Translations under genes and position numbers: made by a program
In this document: positions 34,850-47,239 of the stretch, piece by piece
Layout of the letters: each line of letters starts with the position of its first letter
Numbering within the stretch: the first letter of the stretch is position 1
The notes under the pieces: generated by a model
What the model was told of the DNA's origin: nothing
Database searches by the model: none
The model's input: only the letters and a program-made list of their open reading frames with translations
Source: Liolophura sinensis
Lineage: Eukaryota > Mollusca > Polyplacophora > Chitonida > Chitonidae
Length of the DNA stretch: 64,000 bases
Reading direction: 5' to 3'
NCBI RefSeq assembly: GCF_032854445.1
Contig: NC_088305.1
Coordinates: 5,583,606-5,647,605, forward strand

Positions 34850-37800
34850 TCAGTGGTCAACCTTATGTCTCTTGTTTGTCACTGACGGCTCCTCGAACTG
34901 CTCTCTGTCCAGTCCCAGAAACGCGCAGGCATTGGAAACTAGGATTTTGTCCTGAAATACAGAAGTAAATTCCTTCTCCAAATCCAAGAACATGCTGAAA
35001 ATGTATCAGTATCGTATACAAAATGTCTTCCTCCAGTCTGCTAGCCTTGCAGCATTCTCTTCGTTTTTTTGAGTGTCATAAATTGCCAAAATTCCTGTAC
35101 CGTAATCCTTATTCCTTAATCATTTCCTATTGTTAAACATTTTGGGGTTTTTATTTTGGTGAAAACAATTGTAATGAATTGAATAAACTGATTTCCATTG
35201 TGTCTACACTGTTTATATTTCTTACTAAACTCTTAAAATTTCTTTGTTTCTCTGAATATAAAGCCAGCCATATCACAGAATTCAAGTGCATTGTAACACT
35301 GCAGTAAAGTGCTTTGGATTTCAACCATTTTCACCATTACAACAATCTGGTTTATCAATTAACATTCTGACACTGTAGGCTCTACATACCTTAAGTTTTG
35401 CATCAAAGCCCACCATATCTTCCACCAGTTTACCTGGCAGGTGTTCCCCCAGAGGAAACGGGTAATCACTACCCAGGATCACCTTATCCTACCCACAACA
35501 CAAAGTGTTAAACAGGTTCACTTCAGGTATATTAAAAGCAGACTGAATACAATTAAATTCATTTATGTTTTATTTTTATTGAAGTTTGACACTATTAGGC
35601 CACACCAACTTACATTTTTGTTTTACGAGCTGAATAAATTTTTTTCAGTGTCGGAGGAGGGCACAAAAATGAAAATGAAACTTGTAAGTAATTTGTGGAA
35701 AACATGGACTGGTCAAGTTTTTCTGATCAAGACAAACTTACATGTACATGATCAGACAGTCTTGAAAAACAGGAAAATCATAAACACCTTAACATCGGAC
35801 CAAAATAAATGATGGATTGTCAGTTTAATTTTTATTCCATTTCTGGATTTTCTAGTGTTGGTTCACCTGTAAAACATAAATAAAATAGGTGTCTCCTTAC
35901 TATTTGGCTTATTATGGTGGGAGGAGGCTGATGAGTGCCCACGGGAAACCTTTGACAATCCACAGGTTGCTGTCAGACCTTCAGGCGTACCACCGGACGC
36001 CAGCATGACCTTAACTTGGGACTCACAGCAATTGCATTGCTGAGAGGCCCCTGGATCATGGTGCTGCGCTGACATGCTTCACCACTGGGCCAGAATATAA
36101 CTAAAGATATGAGGCACTGTCTTAGTGCTAGCTCACAGTAATCTAGTATAGTCTGGCGTCTTTACATTTAGCTGTGGCTGCATGGTACATCACACTATGC
36201 CAATTTTCACTAGTATTCTGATTTCAACAACAATTCCTGATGAAAACTCTTTGACAGCATTCAACGGCTAGCTGTATCTTTAGATATACTAATATGTAAG
36301 TCACTCTAACATGGTTTAATACCTCGCCTATGACATCTACAAGAAGCTTTAGGGCGTGGGGGTCATGGACCAGAGAGTCTGTAAAGATCTTGCCCAGGAA
36401 CTGGCGGGGGTTGGAGCTGCAATCTGTGGCACACAGGTCTGGCCGCACATTGTACCCATGCTCTATTCTGCCCACGGTGTAAGGGAAAGACCCACCTACA
36501 ACATTGACGATGTAACAGTAACAGACACAAGCATGAAAAATTAATGGGGGTATTGAATCTGTGAAACACTGAACATTAACAGGCTTAAGTTCAAAACATT
36601 ATTGGGCATTAAGAGCAAAACATTAATAGATATACTGAACTTGTGAAACATTAATGGGCTTTAGTTCAAAACATTATTGGGCATTAAATGAAAAACATTA
36701 ATGGGCATAAGTGTGAAATAAATTTTTGTGAAAGTCACCAAAAGTGAAAGTGCTGCAAAATGTGAAACATTGACAGACAGTACGAAAACATGACAAACAA
36801 GACATTTTTGTTAATTTCATCTGAGTGGTGTTTTACACCATAACACTTTTATTAAAGCGTTAAAAAAACATTAATAACGGACATAAATATGGAATAGACA
36901 ATTCCGTATCTGTGTAAAGTCACATTTAAAGAATATTGACAGACAACTGCGATATGCCAAAAACAAAGTTACTACAAAGATACTATGTATACATGTACAT
37001 AACAATAATTAGAGTTGTGATTCACATTTTACAAGATTTAATAAGTTTTCAGCTGAGTAGCTGAGGAATTACGGGATTCATCTTACCACCATGAGCAAAG
37101 CAGACCTTAAGTTTGGGGTATCTGTCTAGCACCCCACCCATCAGTAAAGAGCAGATGGCCACTGCGGTCTCTGCTGGCATGCCTACAGAATAAACACAAA
37201 CAAGTCAGTATGATTCTTTTTCTGCAGTGATTACTGACCAAGCTTGAAAATCCAACCTGATTTTGGTCTGTGGAGTCGGTGTCTCTGTTTCCCAGACTGG
37301 TCTCAAAACTGGCATCATTGTAGGATATAGCTTGGTGAAGTTTCCAATTATTTTATGTATTTTTACTGTCTGTGCGCTTGGGGAGTAACATCACTACAAC
37401 ATTAGTTCGGTGTGATCAGGACAATGTCTCCATGTTGGAGGCCGGAAACAATGTCAACATAATTATAGTGCAGATTCACTGAAACACCATGCTCAAGACA
37501 CCAGACAAGACACCAGACAGGATACCAAACCCAATCAAATAATATTGATACCGCTTCAAATAGCACTGTACTTTTTTAATAGCACCATTCCCCTTCTTCT
37601 CAGGCCCAAGACAGCATCTACAATATAGGTTACCAACTGTGAAGCATATGACTGAACTGGGTATTGAACCTGTGATCTTCGCACTGCTTACCAGACAGAC
37701 ACTCCCTCTGCTACACCACCACATTCAGCACCACGTCCGGCACGTCCAGTAACATGTGAAATTGTCAACAAGATAAAATAATACTGACCAACAGACCAAG

Positions 37801-40800
37801 GCTTAATGCTAATATGAATATCATGCTTTTGGGTCAAATCCTCCCTGTGTTTAACATCATTCCAGCATAAATGCTGCCTTGCTTTTGGCACAATAACACT
37901 GCTACTTGACATTACCACATTGTTATGAAACTTTTATTTATGAATATTCTGACGTAACTGGCATCTGCTCAAGTTTAATATTTATCTATTTTTGTTGGAG
38001 TTTTACGTTGTACTTAACAATATTTCATATTGCAGGTTGCTGGCAGGTTGCTGGCATATATTCCCATGTGAGGACAGAGAGGAAGCCGGCATGACTGATT
38101 TGGATTTGAACTCACAGTGACCGCATACGTGAGGGTCTCCTGAGTCATTGTGCTGAGCTAGTACATTAACCATTAGGCCACGGAGGCACCTCAATTTTAA
38201 AAAGACATGTTTAATGTCGACGAGAAAAAATGGAATACCTGGAGTAGTACCTTCCAACCATTGACCAAATACTACTGAACTCTCCTGCATTTGACATTTG
38301 TCATATTTGAGAAAGGCAATTAAGTGATTTCCCCAATCTTCATTTGAGGCTAAATAAGAGAGCACTGAACAACTAAAACCACTAAGAACAATGAGAGTAG
38401 GGAGATCCAGATATTCTGTCCAGGAACGGGATTGAACACACAGCTTGTGTGTGATGAAGCAATTGAAAAGCAAGCACCCTAACCACTCGGTCACGCCCAC
38501 TCCCATATTACAAGAACATGTGACATTACCTACGAGCCAGGGCAGCCAGTACTTGCTCATCCTGCCCCCAAGCTCCATATCCCAGGGGTGAACAAAGAGC
38601 GACACGTCATGCTCCTGTGCTGCCTGCAAAATACAATACATACATTTAATACAATTCAGCTTTATTTATTTGACTATAACATACTGTGCTCTGCACTAAA
38701 ATATGTACCTGTGCTCTGCACTAAAATACGTACCTGTGTCCTGCACTGAAACATGTACCTGTGCTCTGCACTGAAATACGTACCTGCGGTCTGCACTAAA
38801 ATATGTACCGGTACCTATGCCGTGCACTAAAATACGTACCTGCGCTCTGCAGTAAAATTTTGTACCTGTACTTTCCACTAAAATATGTACCTGTGCTCTG
38901 CACTAAAATATGTACCTGTGTTCTGCACTAAAATGTGTACCTGTGCTCTGCACTAAAATACGTACCTGTTGCCCATATGTTGCAGGAGTGAATTTCCTCT
39001 GGGCTCTGCCTGGTTTCCTCCCACCATAATGCTGGCCACTGATGTATAAGTGAAGTATTCTTGAGTATGGTGCACACACCAATCAAACAAATAAATAAAT
39101 ATAACTTGCAGGAAATGTTGTGGTTACAAGGAGATGGAGAAACAGACCAATAATTTATCTTTAAAAACAGTTCAAGGAGTTCTGGAGTTCTGAAACAGAA
39201 CGAGGGACAAATGTGATACTAGTTCCATTTATTTATTTATTTATATAAAATATATATACTTATATGACGGCGACCACCGTCTATATATATACTACTATAT
39301 ATATAGTCCGAAAAATATCAACCAAATACATAATAAATAAATTCATGCCTAATATTAATCAACCGGAACCAGTGTTACCGCAAATACAGGTTGTAACTCG
39401 GGAGCATCCAAATTCCAGTTGTTGATGTGAGACCCAATCTGTACTCCTTTAAAATCTGCAGAAGAACACAATCAGGAACTAAATAAATAATTCTGATCGA
39501 TGTACCATTAGACACGTCATTTTCAGTTCAGAAATGTGAATGTAGCTTAAACTGTATACAGGTTGTGCATGAAGACTTACTAAGATCGTAGCGACATCGC
39601 TTGAGTTCCTGTACCGCCAGCTCCGGGGCCTGCATAGGCAGGGTGCCCAGCCCGACAAACCTGTCAGGGTGGGAGAGAACTGTCTTAGCCAAGTCATCGT
39701 TCAGGATCCTACACACATCCAGGGTGTCATCTGCCTTAGCCTGTCAACATACCCAAATCACTGTATATATGTATGTATGATTGATTTATTTATTTATTTA
39801 TTTGATTGGTGCTTTTACGCCGTACTCAAGAATATTTCACTTATACGACGGCGGACAGCATTATGGTGGGAGGAAACCGGGCAGAGCCCCTGGGGAAACC
39901 CACAACCATCCACAGGTTGCTGACAGACCTTTCCACGTACGGCCAGTGAGGAAGCCAGCATGAGCTGGACTTGAACTCAAAGCGACCGCCTTGGTGAGAG
40001 ACTCCTCCTAACCAACTGAGCCACGGAGGTCCCCTGTATGTATGCTTGAGGTTTAATGTCAAACTTAACAATTTTTTGGTCACATGACGACGACGAGTCA
40101 TTAAGTGTGTGTACATATATTGTGTTTTTTTGTGGCAAGGTGAGTCCATGCCACCAAAGTGCTGCCGCCACTGAAGTACCATGCTGAAGACACCAGACAT
40201 GATACCCCAGCCAGTTACATTATATTGACACTGGGCCAACCCGTCATGTTTCCTTGCTCTAACATTTCCGTATTCCATTTTCTGAGCGACACACGAGGCA
40301 GCAACATGTGCCATCTTTGATATGACCCAACCTTGGTTTGATCTCGTGTCTCACAATAAGCCACCAAAGTGGTTTAATCAGTATGTTCACGTCACAATCA
40401 GTATATTCACATCACAATCAGTATATTCACGTCACACAATCAGTATATTCACGTCACAATCAGTATATTCACGTCATACAATCAGTATATTCACATCACT
40501 ATCAGTATATTCACGTCACACAATCAGTATATTCACGTCACACAATCAGTCTATTCATGTCACAATCAGTATATTCACGTCACACAATCAGTATATTCAC
40601 GTCACAATCAGTATATTCACGTCATACAATCAGTATATTCACGTCACTATCAGTATATTCACGTCACACAATCAGTATATTCACGTCACACAATCAGTAT
40701 ATTCACGTCACAATCAGTATATTCACGTCATACAATCAGTATATTCACGTCATACAATCAGTATATTCACATCACAATCAGTATGTTCACGTCACAATCA

Positions 40801-43800
40801 GTATATTCATGTCATACAATCAGTTTATTCACGTCACAATCAGTATATTCACGTCACAATCAGTATATTCACGTCATACAATCAGTATGTTCACGTCACA
40901 ATCAGTATATTCACGTCACAATCAGTATATTCACGTCATACAATCAGTATATTCACGTCACAATCAGTATATTCACGTCATACAATCAGTATATTCACGT
41001 CACAATCAGTATATTCACGTCATACAATCAGTATATTCACGTCACAATCAGTATATTCACGTCACACAATCAGTATATTCATGTCACACAATCAGTTTAT
41101 TCACGTCACAATCAGTATATTCACGTCACAATCAGTATATTCACGTCATAAATCAGTATATTCACGTCACAATCAGTATATTCACGTCATACAATCAGTA
41201 TATTCACGTCATACAATCAGTATATTCACGTCACAATCAGTATATTCACGTCATACAATCAGTATATTCACGTCACAATCAGTATATTCACGTCATACAA
41301 TCAGTATATTCACGTCACAATCAGTATATTCACGTCATACAATCAGTATATTCACGTCACAATCAGTATATTCACGTCACAATCAGTATATTCACGCCAT
41401 ACAATCAGTATATTCACGTCACTATCAGTATATTCACGTCACACAATCAGTATATTCACGTCACACAATCAGTATATTCACGTCACAATCAGTATATTCA
41501 CGTCATACAATCAGTATATTCACGTCATACAATCAGTATATTCACATCACAATCAGTATGTTCACGTCACAATCAGTATATTCATGTCATACAATCAATT
41601 TATTCACGTCACAATCAGTATATTCACGTCACAATCAGTATATTCACGTCATACAATCAGTATGTTCACGTCACAATCAGTATATTCACGTCACAATCAG
41701 TATATTCACGTCATACAATCAGTATATTCACGTCACACAATCAGTTTACTCACGTCACAATCAGTATATTCACGTCACAATCAGTATATTCACATCACAC
41801 AATCAGTATATTCACGTCACAATCAGTATATTCACGTCATACAATCAGTATATTCACGTCATACAATCGGTATATTCACGTCACAATCAGTATATTCACG
41901 TCATACAATCAGTATATTCACGTCATACAATCAGTATATTCACATCACAATCAGTATGTTCACGTCACAATCAGTATATTCATGTCATACAATCAGTTTA
42001 TTCACGTCACAATCAGTATATTCACGTCACAATCAGTATATTCACGTCATACAATCAGTATGTTCACGTCACAATCAGTATATTCACGTCACACAAACAG
42101 TATATTCATGTCACACAATCAGTTTATTCACGTCACAATCAGTATATTAACGTCATACAATCAGTATATTCACGTCACAATCAGTATATTCACGTCATAC
42201 AATCAGTATATTCACGTCATACAATCAGTATGTTCACGTCATACAATCGGTATATTCACGTCACAATCAGTATATTCACGTCATACAATCAGTATATTCA
42301 CATCACAATCAGTATATTCACGTCATACAATCAGTATATTCACGTCACAATCAGTATATTCACGTCACACAATCAGTATATTCACGTCACAATCAGTATA
42401 TTCACGTCATACAATCAGTATATTCACGTCAAAATCAGTATATTCACGTCACAATCAGTATATTCACGTCACAATCAGTATATTCACGTCATACAATCAG
42501 TATATTCACGTCACAATCAGTATATTCACGTCACACAATCAGTATATTCATGTCACTATCAGTATATTCACATCACAATCAGTATATTCACGTCACACAA
42601 TCAGTATATTCACATCACAATCAGTATATTCACGTCACTATCAGTATATTCACGTCATACAATCAGTATATTCACGTCACTATCAGTATATTCACGTCAC
42701 TATCAGTATATTCACATCATACAATCAGTATATTCACGTCACAATCAGTATATTCACGTCACTATCAGTATATTCACGTCACGCCTAAGGTACATATACA
42801 GGTCTAGGGGCCCGATTTATAAAGCTACTTCAGATTTTAATAGTAACCCATATATGGGACATATATAACTGTTATATTTGTTCCCGCCCAAATAAACTCT
42901 TTTAAAAAGTGCATTAAATTAATTTTTGAATTTAGTTCACATGGCTCTGTACAAGAGGCCATTAATAAGGGTTTTCAATCAACCTAGTGAACAACAATCT
43001 GTGTCCAGAGATTTGTACAGACTCTTTTTTTTTCAAAATGTTTCCCACACCACCATGCTACAAAGCACTGGAATGACAAAAATGATATCTGTACCTGTCA
43101 CCTGCTTACCTAGTAGCTGACACAATTACAGCTTATACACCTGCTTACCCAGTAACTGACACAATAACAGCTTACAGACCTGCTAATCCAGTAACAGGCA
43201 CAATTACAGCTTACAGACCTGCTTACCCAGTAACTGACACAATTACAGTTTATACACCTGCTTACCCAGTAACTGACACAATTACAGCTTACAGACCTGC
43301 TTACCCAATAACAGGCACAATTACAGCTCACAGGCCTGCTTACCCAGTAATTGACACAATTACAGTTTATACACCTGCTTACCCAGTAACTGACACAATT
43401 ACAGCTTACAGACCTGCTTACCCAATAACAGGCACAATTACAGCTCACAGGCCTGCTTACCCAGTAATTGACACAATTACAGCTTATACACCTGCTTACC
43501 CAGTAACTGACACAATTACAGCTTATACACCTGCTTACCCAGTAACTGACACAATTACAGTTTATACACCTGCTTACCCAGTAACTGACACAATTACAGC
43601 TTACAGACCTGCTTACCCAGTAACAGGCACAATTACAGCTCACAGGCCTGCTTACCCAGTAACTGACACAATTACAGCTTATACACCTGCTTACCCAGTA
43701 ATTGACACAATAACAGCTTATACACCTGCTTACCCAGTAATTGATACAATAACAGCTTATACACCTGCTTACCCAGTAACTGACACAATTACATCTTATA

Positions 43801-46540
43801 CACCTGCTTACCCAGTAACTGACACAATTACGGCTTATACACCTGCTTACCCAGTAACTGACACAATTACAGTTTATACACCAGTGACCCGCTTACCCAG
43901 TAACTGACACAATTACAGCTTATACACCTGCTTACCCAGTAACTGACACAATTACAGCTTACAGACCTGCTTACCCAGTAACAGGCACAATTACAGCTTA
44001 CAGACCCACTTACCCAGTAACTGAACATCACAGGTACTGTTGATAAGGCCTGGACAGTCACACCTGCAATGATAATGAATGCTAATGTTGAATTAACACT
44101 GTTACACTAGCCCAATATCAAATTATGGTAAGTTGTGAAGTTCTGGCTGCCTTGGTCAGGTAAAGAATTTGTTTTAGGTGGGAAGGTCCAGCTGTCTCCA
44201 TGGTTATAAAAGAGCCTGCTGGCTCTCATCCATCTCCTGTACCCTAGCCTGTGAGGACCAGCTCTCACCCTCACCTGTCTAATCAATCTTCCGTATCCTG
44301 GCATGTGAGGGCCACCTCTTAGCCTCACCTGTCGCATCCACCTCCAATATCCTGGCCTGTGAAGACCAGCAATTAATAGCCTCGCCTGTCTCATCCATCT
44401 CTTGTGACCAACCCTTAGCCTCATCTGTCTCTACTCTCCCCCATATCCTACCCTTAAGGGTCCAACACTTAACCTCACTTGTCTCGTCCATCTCCCCTAT
44501 CCTAGCCTAAAGACACCAGCTCTTAGATTTGCCTGTCTTGTCCATCTCCTGTATCCTAGTCTGTGGAGGCCAGCACTTAACCTCACCTGTCTCTTCCATC
44601 TCCTGTGTCCTCGTGAGTGGAGACCAGCTCTTAGCTTTACCTGTCTTGTCCATCACCTGTATCCTAGTCTGTGGAAGCCAGCACTTAACCTCACCTGCCT
44701 CACCCATCTCCTGTGTCCTCGCCAGTGGAGACCAGCTCTTAGTTTTACCTGTCTTGTCCATTTCCTGTATCCTACTCTGTGGAGGCCAGCACTTAACCTC
44801 ACCTGTCTCATCCATCTCCAGTGCCCTCGCCTGTGGAGACCAGCTCTTAGCTTTACCTGTCTTGTCCGTCTCCTGTATCCTAGTCTGTGGAGGCCAGCAC
44901 TTAACCTCACCTGTCTCATCCATCTCCAGTGTCCTCGCCTGTGGAGACCAGCTCTTAGCTTTACCTGTCTTTTCCATCTCCTGTATCCTAGTCTGTGGAG
45001 GCCAGCTCTTACCCTCACCTCTCTCACTCATCTCCCGTACCCAGCTTGTGGGGACCAGCTATAAGCCTCACCTGTTTCATCTATCTTCCACTTCCTAGCC
45101 TGTGGAGACCAGGTTTGACACTCACCTGTCTCATCCATCTCCTGTTTTCGCACCCGTGGAGACCAGCTCTTAGCCTCACCTGTCTCATCTATCTCCTGTA
45201 TCCCAGTCTGTGGGGAGCAGCTCTTATCCTCACCTGTCTTGTCCATCTCCCATATCCCAGCCTGTGGGTACTAATCCTTAATAGCCTCACCTGTCTCTGC
45301 CATCTCCAGTATCCCAGACTGTGGGGACCCACACTTCGCCTCACCTGTCTCATCCATTTCCCGTATCCTAGCCTGTGGGGACCAGCTCTTAGCCTCACCT
45401 GTCTCATCCATCTCCTGTATCCTTGCCTGTGGAGACCAGCACTTAGCCTCACCTGTTTCGTCCATCTCTCGAATCCTAGCCTGAGGGGACCAGCAGTTCT
45501 CTTCAATCACCCTGAACAGTTTCTCGCCTTTCATCATGGAGGCCTTGCCTGGTCCATTACAGCCATGTTTCAGATGGATCCAACCCCCGTACCCGTACTT
45601 CTGTCAGAACAAAACTAAAAATTAAGGCCTGCAGTGTTTTGAGACTTTTCTAGATGTTTATTTGTTTTCTGTTTTGTTGGGGCACTAAGCTCCCTCCTTT
45701 AAGCGGAGAAGTTTATTGTTGATGTCCCTTCTGAAAATTTCAGACTATTAAAGACTATGGAGTCACGGTGATAATTAAATTGTATAACATATACCTCTTG
45801 GCATAATTTGTAAGCCCTTTTTCATCTCCTTCAAGCAGCACTAAATATAGTTTGGTTTGATTTATCAAGGTCCATCACATATCAAGGTCCATCACATAAC
45901 AAGATCTATCACATAATGAGGTCCGTTACATACCTGGGTTCATCACATAGCAGGGTCGATTACACAGTGAGGTTGATCACATAGTGAGGTGGATCACAAA
46001 GCGAGGTCAATCTCATAATGAGGGTCTCTAGCACAAAGCAACATTATAACTGACTTTTTGTGAGATTTTGCAGCTATTGTAAATTTGCATATTGTTCCTT
46101 CCACAGACCCTGACATTCATCATGTACATTAAATATTCTTGACGTCTTAACAATTTTTCAGTCATACGACGTCATTCTGTGCATGTATATTATGTGTCTT
46201 CTTGTGGTAGAAAGAATCCTGAAGTACAGTTATCATGCTGAAGACACCAGACATAACACCCCACCCAGTCACATTATAAAGACATTGGGCCAACAAGTCC
46301 TGTTACCTTGCTCTAATCTCCCAGCGCTGAGCACCAAATAAGGCAGCAACAATTACGTCTATAGTATGACCCCATTCAGGTTTGATCCCAGGTCTCTCAA
46401 TTGCTAGGCAGACGCTCTAACCATTATGCCACTGAAGCAGTCTCTCAACATATGTAAAAAAAAAAACAAATGAACCTAGGTACCTTGGTCAAATCTGGCC
46501 AGGTCTCTGGTAATATATGGGTATGAATATCAATCTTCAT
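34850..46540 (-). CDS. ACMSD: ACMSD, 2-amino-3-carboxymuconate-6-semialdehyde decarboxylase (10 exons, complete)
   Basis: Cytosolic zinc amidohydrolase-fold decarboxylase of the kynurenine pathway; it diverts ACMS from quinolinate and NAD synthesis to 2-aminomuconate semialdehyde. Exons: 46540-46484, 45600-45453, 44063-44014, 39740-39581, 39455-39379, 38623-38530, 37182-37087, 36495-36323, 35488-35390, 34951-34850. Total 1056 bp, 351 residues plus TGA, all GT-AG, phases consistent. Metal ligands expected for the family are present: H6 and H8 in MKIDIHTH, H176 in FVHPWD and D293 in LGSDYPF, plus catalytic H226 in FAHGG and R49 in LFRV. An acceptor TTACAG lies directly before the ATG, so a non-coding first exon sits upstream; a donor-like GAAAAG/GTAGGC at 48191 is a candidate end. 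Introns 2 and 3 begin with tandem copies of their exon/donor junctions. Identity is essentially certain. Confidence 0.97.
35905..36085 (-). mobile_element. Family A SINE fragment in ACMSD intron 8
   Basis: Retains TTATGGTGGGAGGAGGCTGA, ATCCACAGGTTGCTGTCAGA and a head ending CTGGGCCAG; tail lost. Confidence 0.55.
36560..36715. repeat. Short repeat around AACATTAATGGGC
   Basis: Two ~85-bp copies, each built of half-units such as AACATTAATGGGCTTAAGTT and AACATTATTGGGCATTAA, in ACMSD intron 7. Confidence 0.65.
37480..37735 (-). mobile_element. tRNA-derived SINE, another type
   Basis: Minus strand begins TGTGGTGGTGTAGCAGAGGG with B box AGGTTCAATACCC, followed by a body ending in family B-like ATGGTGTTTCAG. 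No exact cloverleaf. In ACMSD intron 6. Confidence 0.5.
38000..38190 (-). mobile_element. Family A SINE, decayed, ACMSD intron 6
   Basis: Head is clear on the minus strand (TGCCTCCGTGGCCTAATGGT) with GTGAGTTCAAAT B-box; the body is shortened and TTGCTGGCAGG is duplicated. Confidence 0.6.
38370..38512 (-). mobile_element. SINE with tRNA-Leu/Ser-like head
   Basis: Minus strand reads GTGGGCGTGACCGAGTGGTT then GTGTTCAATCCCGTTCC about 60 bp later. A-box resembles class II tRNAs, but arm pairing is not maintained, so it is a retroposon head. It ends about 20 bp from ACMSD exon 6. Confidence 0.5.
38690..38965. repeat. ~26-bp repeat in ACMSD intron 5
   Basis: About ten copies of a unit like CTGCACTAAAATATGTACCT with GTGCT between. 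On the transcript strand each unit holds ACAGGTACAT, which resembles a weak donor, but it does not match a neighbouring exon. Confidence 0.8.
38985..39103 (+). mobile_element. Family A SINE 3' fragment, ACMSD intron 5
   Basis: Retains TTTCCTCCCACCATAATGCT, TATTCTTGAGTATGGTGC and the CACCAATCAAACAAATAAAT tail. Confidence 0.65.
39783..40035 (-). mobile_element. Family A SINE, full-length, inverted
   Basis: Read on the minus strand: GGGACCTCCGTGGCTCAGTT to the A/T-rich tail. TGTATGTATG occurs at both ends, a likely target-site duplication. Situated in ACMSD intron 3 just before exon 4. Confidence 0.88.
40045..40372 (-). mobile_element. Family B SINE, inverted
   Basis: Carries TGTCAAACTTAACAATTTTT, TGTGGCAAGGTGAGTCCATG, ATGCTGAAGACACCAGACAT and a degenerate head GGTGGCTTATTGTGAGAC. 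Adjoins the 20/22-bp array, whose first units begin at its edge. Confidence 0.72.
40378..42782. repeat. 2.4-kb array of 20/22-bp units with higher-order structure
   Basis: About 115 copies of CAGTATATTCACGTCACAAT (20 bp) or a 22-bp form with CATACAAT, in ACMSD intron 3. Marker variants (CACATCACAAT, then GTATGTTCACG, then TTCATGTCATAC, then CAGTTTATTC) recur in the same order near 40750, 41525 and 41930, so multi-unit blocks were duplicated. Very long open frames (over 800 codons) are an artefact of a stop-poor unit. Confidence 0.95.
43095..44013 (-). repeat. 39-bp array derived from the ACMSD exon 3/donor junction
   Basis: About 23 copies directly downstream (minus strand) of exon 3. Each unit repeats the exon end TCAGTTACTGG followed by GTAAGC or GTAAGT and ~26 bp of intron. 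The unit is 13 codons and, for the first units, stays open in the ACMSD frame ([12 protein letters not shown]), so intron retention or distal donor use would extend the protein until a stop. Confidence 0.94.
44205..45452 (-). repeat. 54-bp array derived from the ACMSD exon 2/donor junction
   Basis: About 23 copies fill nearly all of intron 2 (44064-45452). Each unit is a copy of the last ~43 bp of exon 2 (encoding [14 protein letters not shown]) plus GTGAGGCTAAG. The unit is 18 codons and about four remain open in the ACMSD frame before a stop. Each unit ends in an ACAG/GTGAG-like donor in the same phase as the true one, and units also hold CCACAG/GC acceptor-like sites. Copies nearest the exon are most exon-like; distal copies drift. 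Confidence 0.95.
45868..46025. repeat. ~19-20-bp repeat in ACMSD intron 1
   Basis: About eight diverged copies of a unit like AAGGTCCATCACATAACAAG. Confidence 0.75.
46125..46440 (-). mobile_element. Family B SINE, inverted
   Basis: Head on minus strand TTCAGTGGCATAATGGTTAG with GGGATCAAACCTGAA, then the landmarks ATCATGCTGAAGACACCAGA and GACGTCTTAACAATTTTTCA (plus strand). In ACMSD intron 1, 45 bp left of exon 1. Confidence 0.72.
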
Positions 46541-46784
46541 TCTGTAATTTCTCCAGTTCTACACACACGATCTTCTCCACGAATATCGGAGAGAATGGTG
46601 CAAAGACTGCTAAAATCTCCTGGCTCTTTGATCAGCTGTCAAGACCTGTGCGAAGTCAAAACATGGGGAGATCAATCAGAGTTGCACAGATATTATTCAT
46701 TCCTCCAGTCGTTGCATTGACATAACCTAATTCCTCAACCTCTTCGCACATGAAAGAGCAACTTTCGGTGCAATTTATGCACAT

Positions 46785-46950
46785 TTTTAATTTGATTTTG
46801 GAGACAAAACTACAGTACTTTGGTTGGATAGCAGTGTCAGAGCTTCAAAAAAGAGAAAAATTTCATCGGTCAAAACAAAATAATGCCGTCAGAATATGCT
46901 TGAATCAACACTGTGCAAACATGCGAAAAGGTTGAAGAATTACAGTATAT
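46785..46950. repeat. Dispersed repeat R2, copy 2
   Basis: Second copy, with TTTGATTTTGGAGACAAAAC, TCAGAATATGCTTGAATCAA, GTGCAAACATGCGAAAAGGT and TGAAGAATTACAGTA. Lies about 250 bp to the right of ACMSD exon 1. Confidence 0.6.
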
Positions 46951-47239
46951 CTGTGAAATTCATACAATGAAACAGCTGTCTTCACGCTTAATGAAGACAC
47001 TGGTTCCAGCGAGGGTTGAACTCATGATTTTGGGTATCTAGCACCACAGCCACTTGGGATAAATTCCTAATTTACAGTCCAATGTACAGTCTGAACTGTT
47101 TGATATGAAACGATGTGAAACTGCTATTCAAATGATATAGGCCCAAATTAAGGCATTCACTCTACCACCTAACGTGGATAAATGAAATGTTTATATTTGT
47201 CTCACAGACTGTTATACAACGCTATATCTACAAGATGTT

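Noticed and set aside
40322-42868. Two overlapping open frames of more than 800 codons on the plus strand
   Set aside because: They consist wholly of the 20/22-bp repeat, which lacks stops in several frames; no domain, and they lie inside an ACMSD intron.
43095-45540. CRISPR-like regular repeats
   Set aside because: No unique spacers, unit is exon-derived, genome is eukaryotic.
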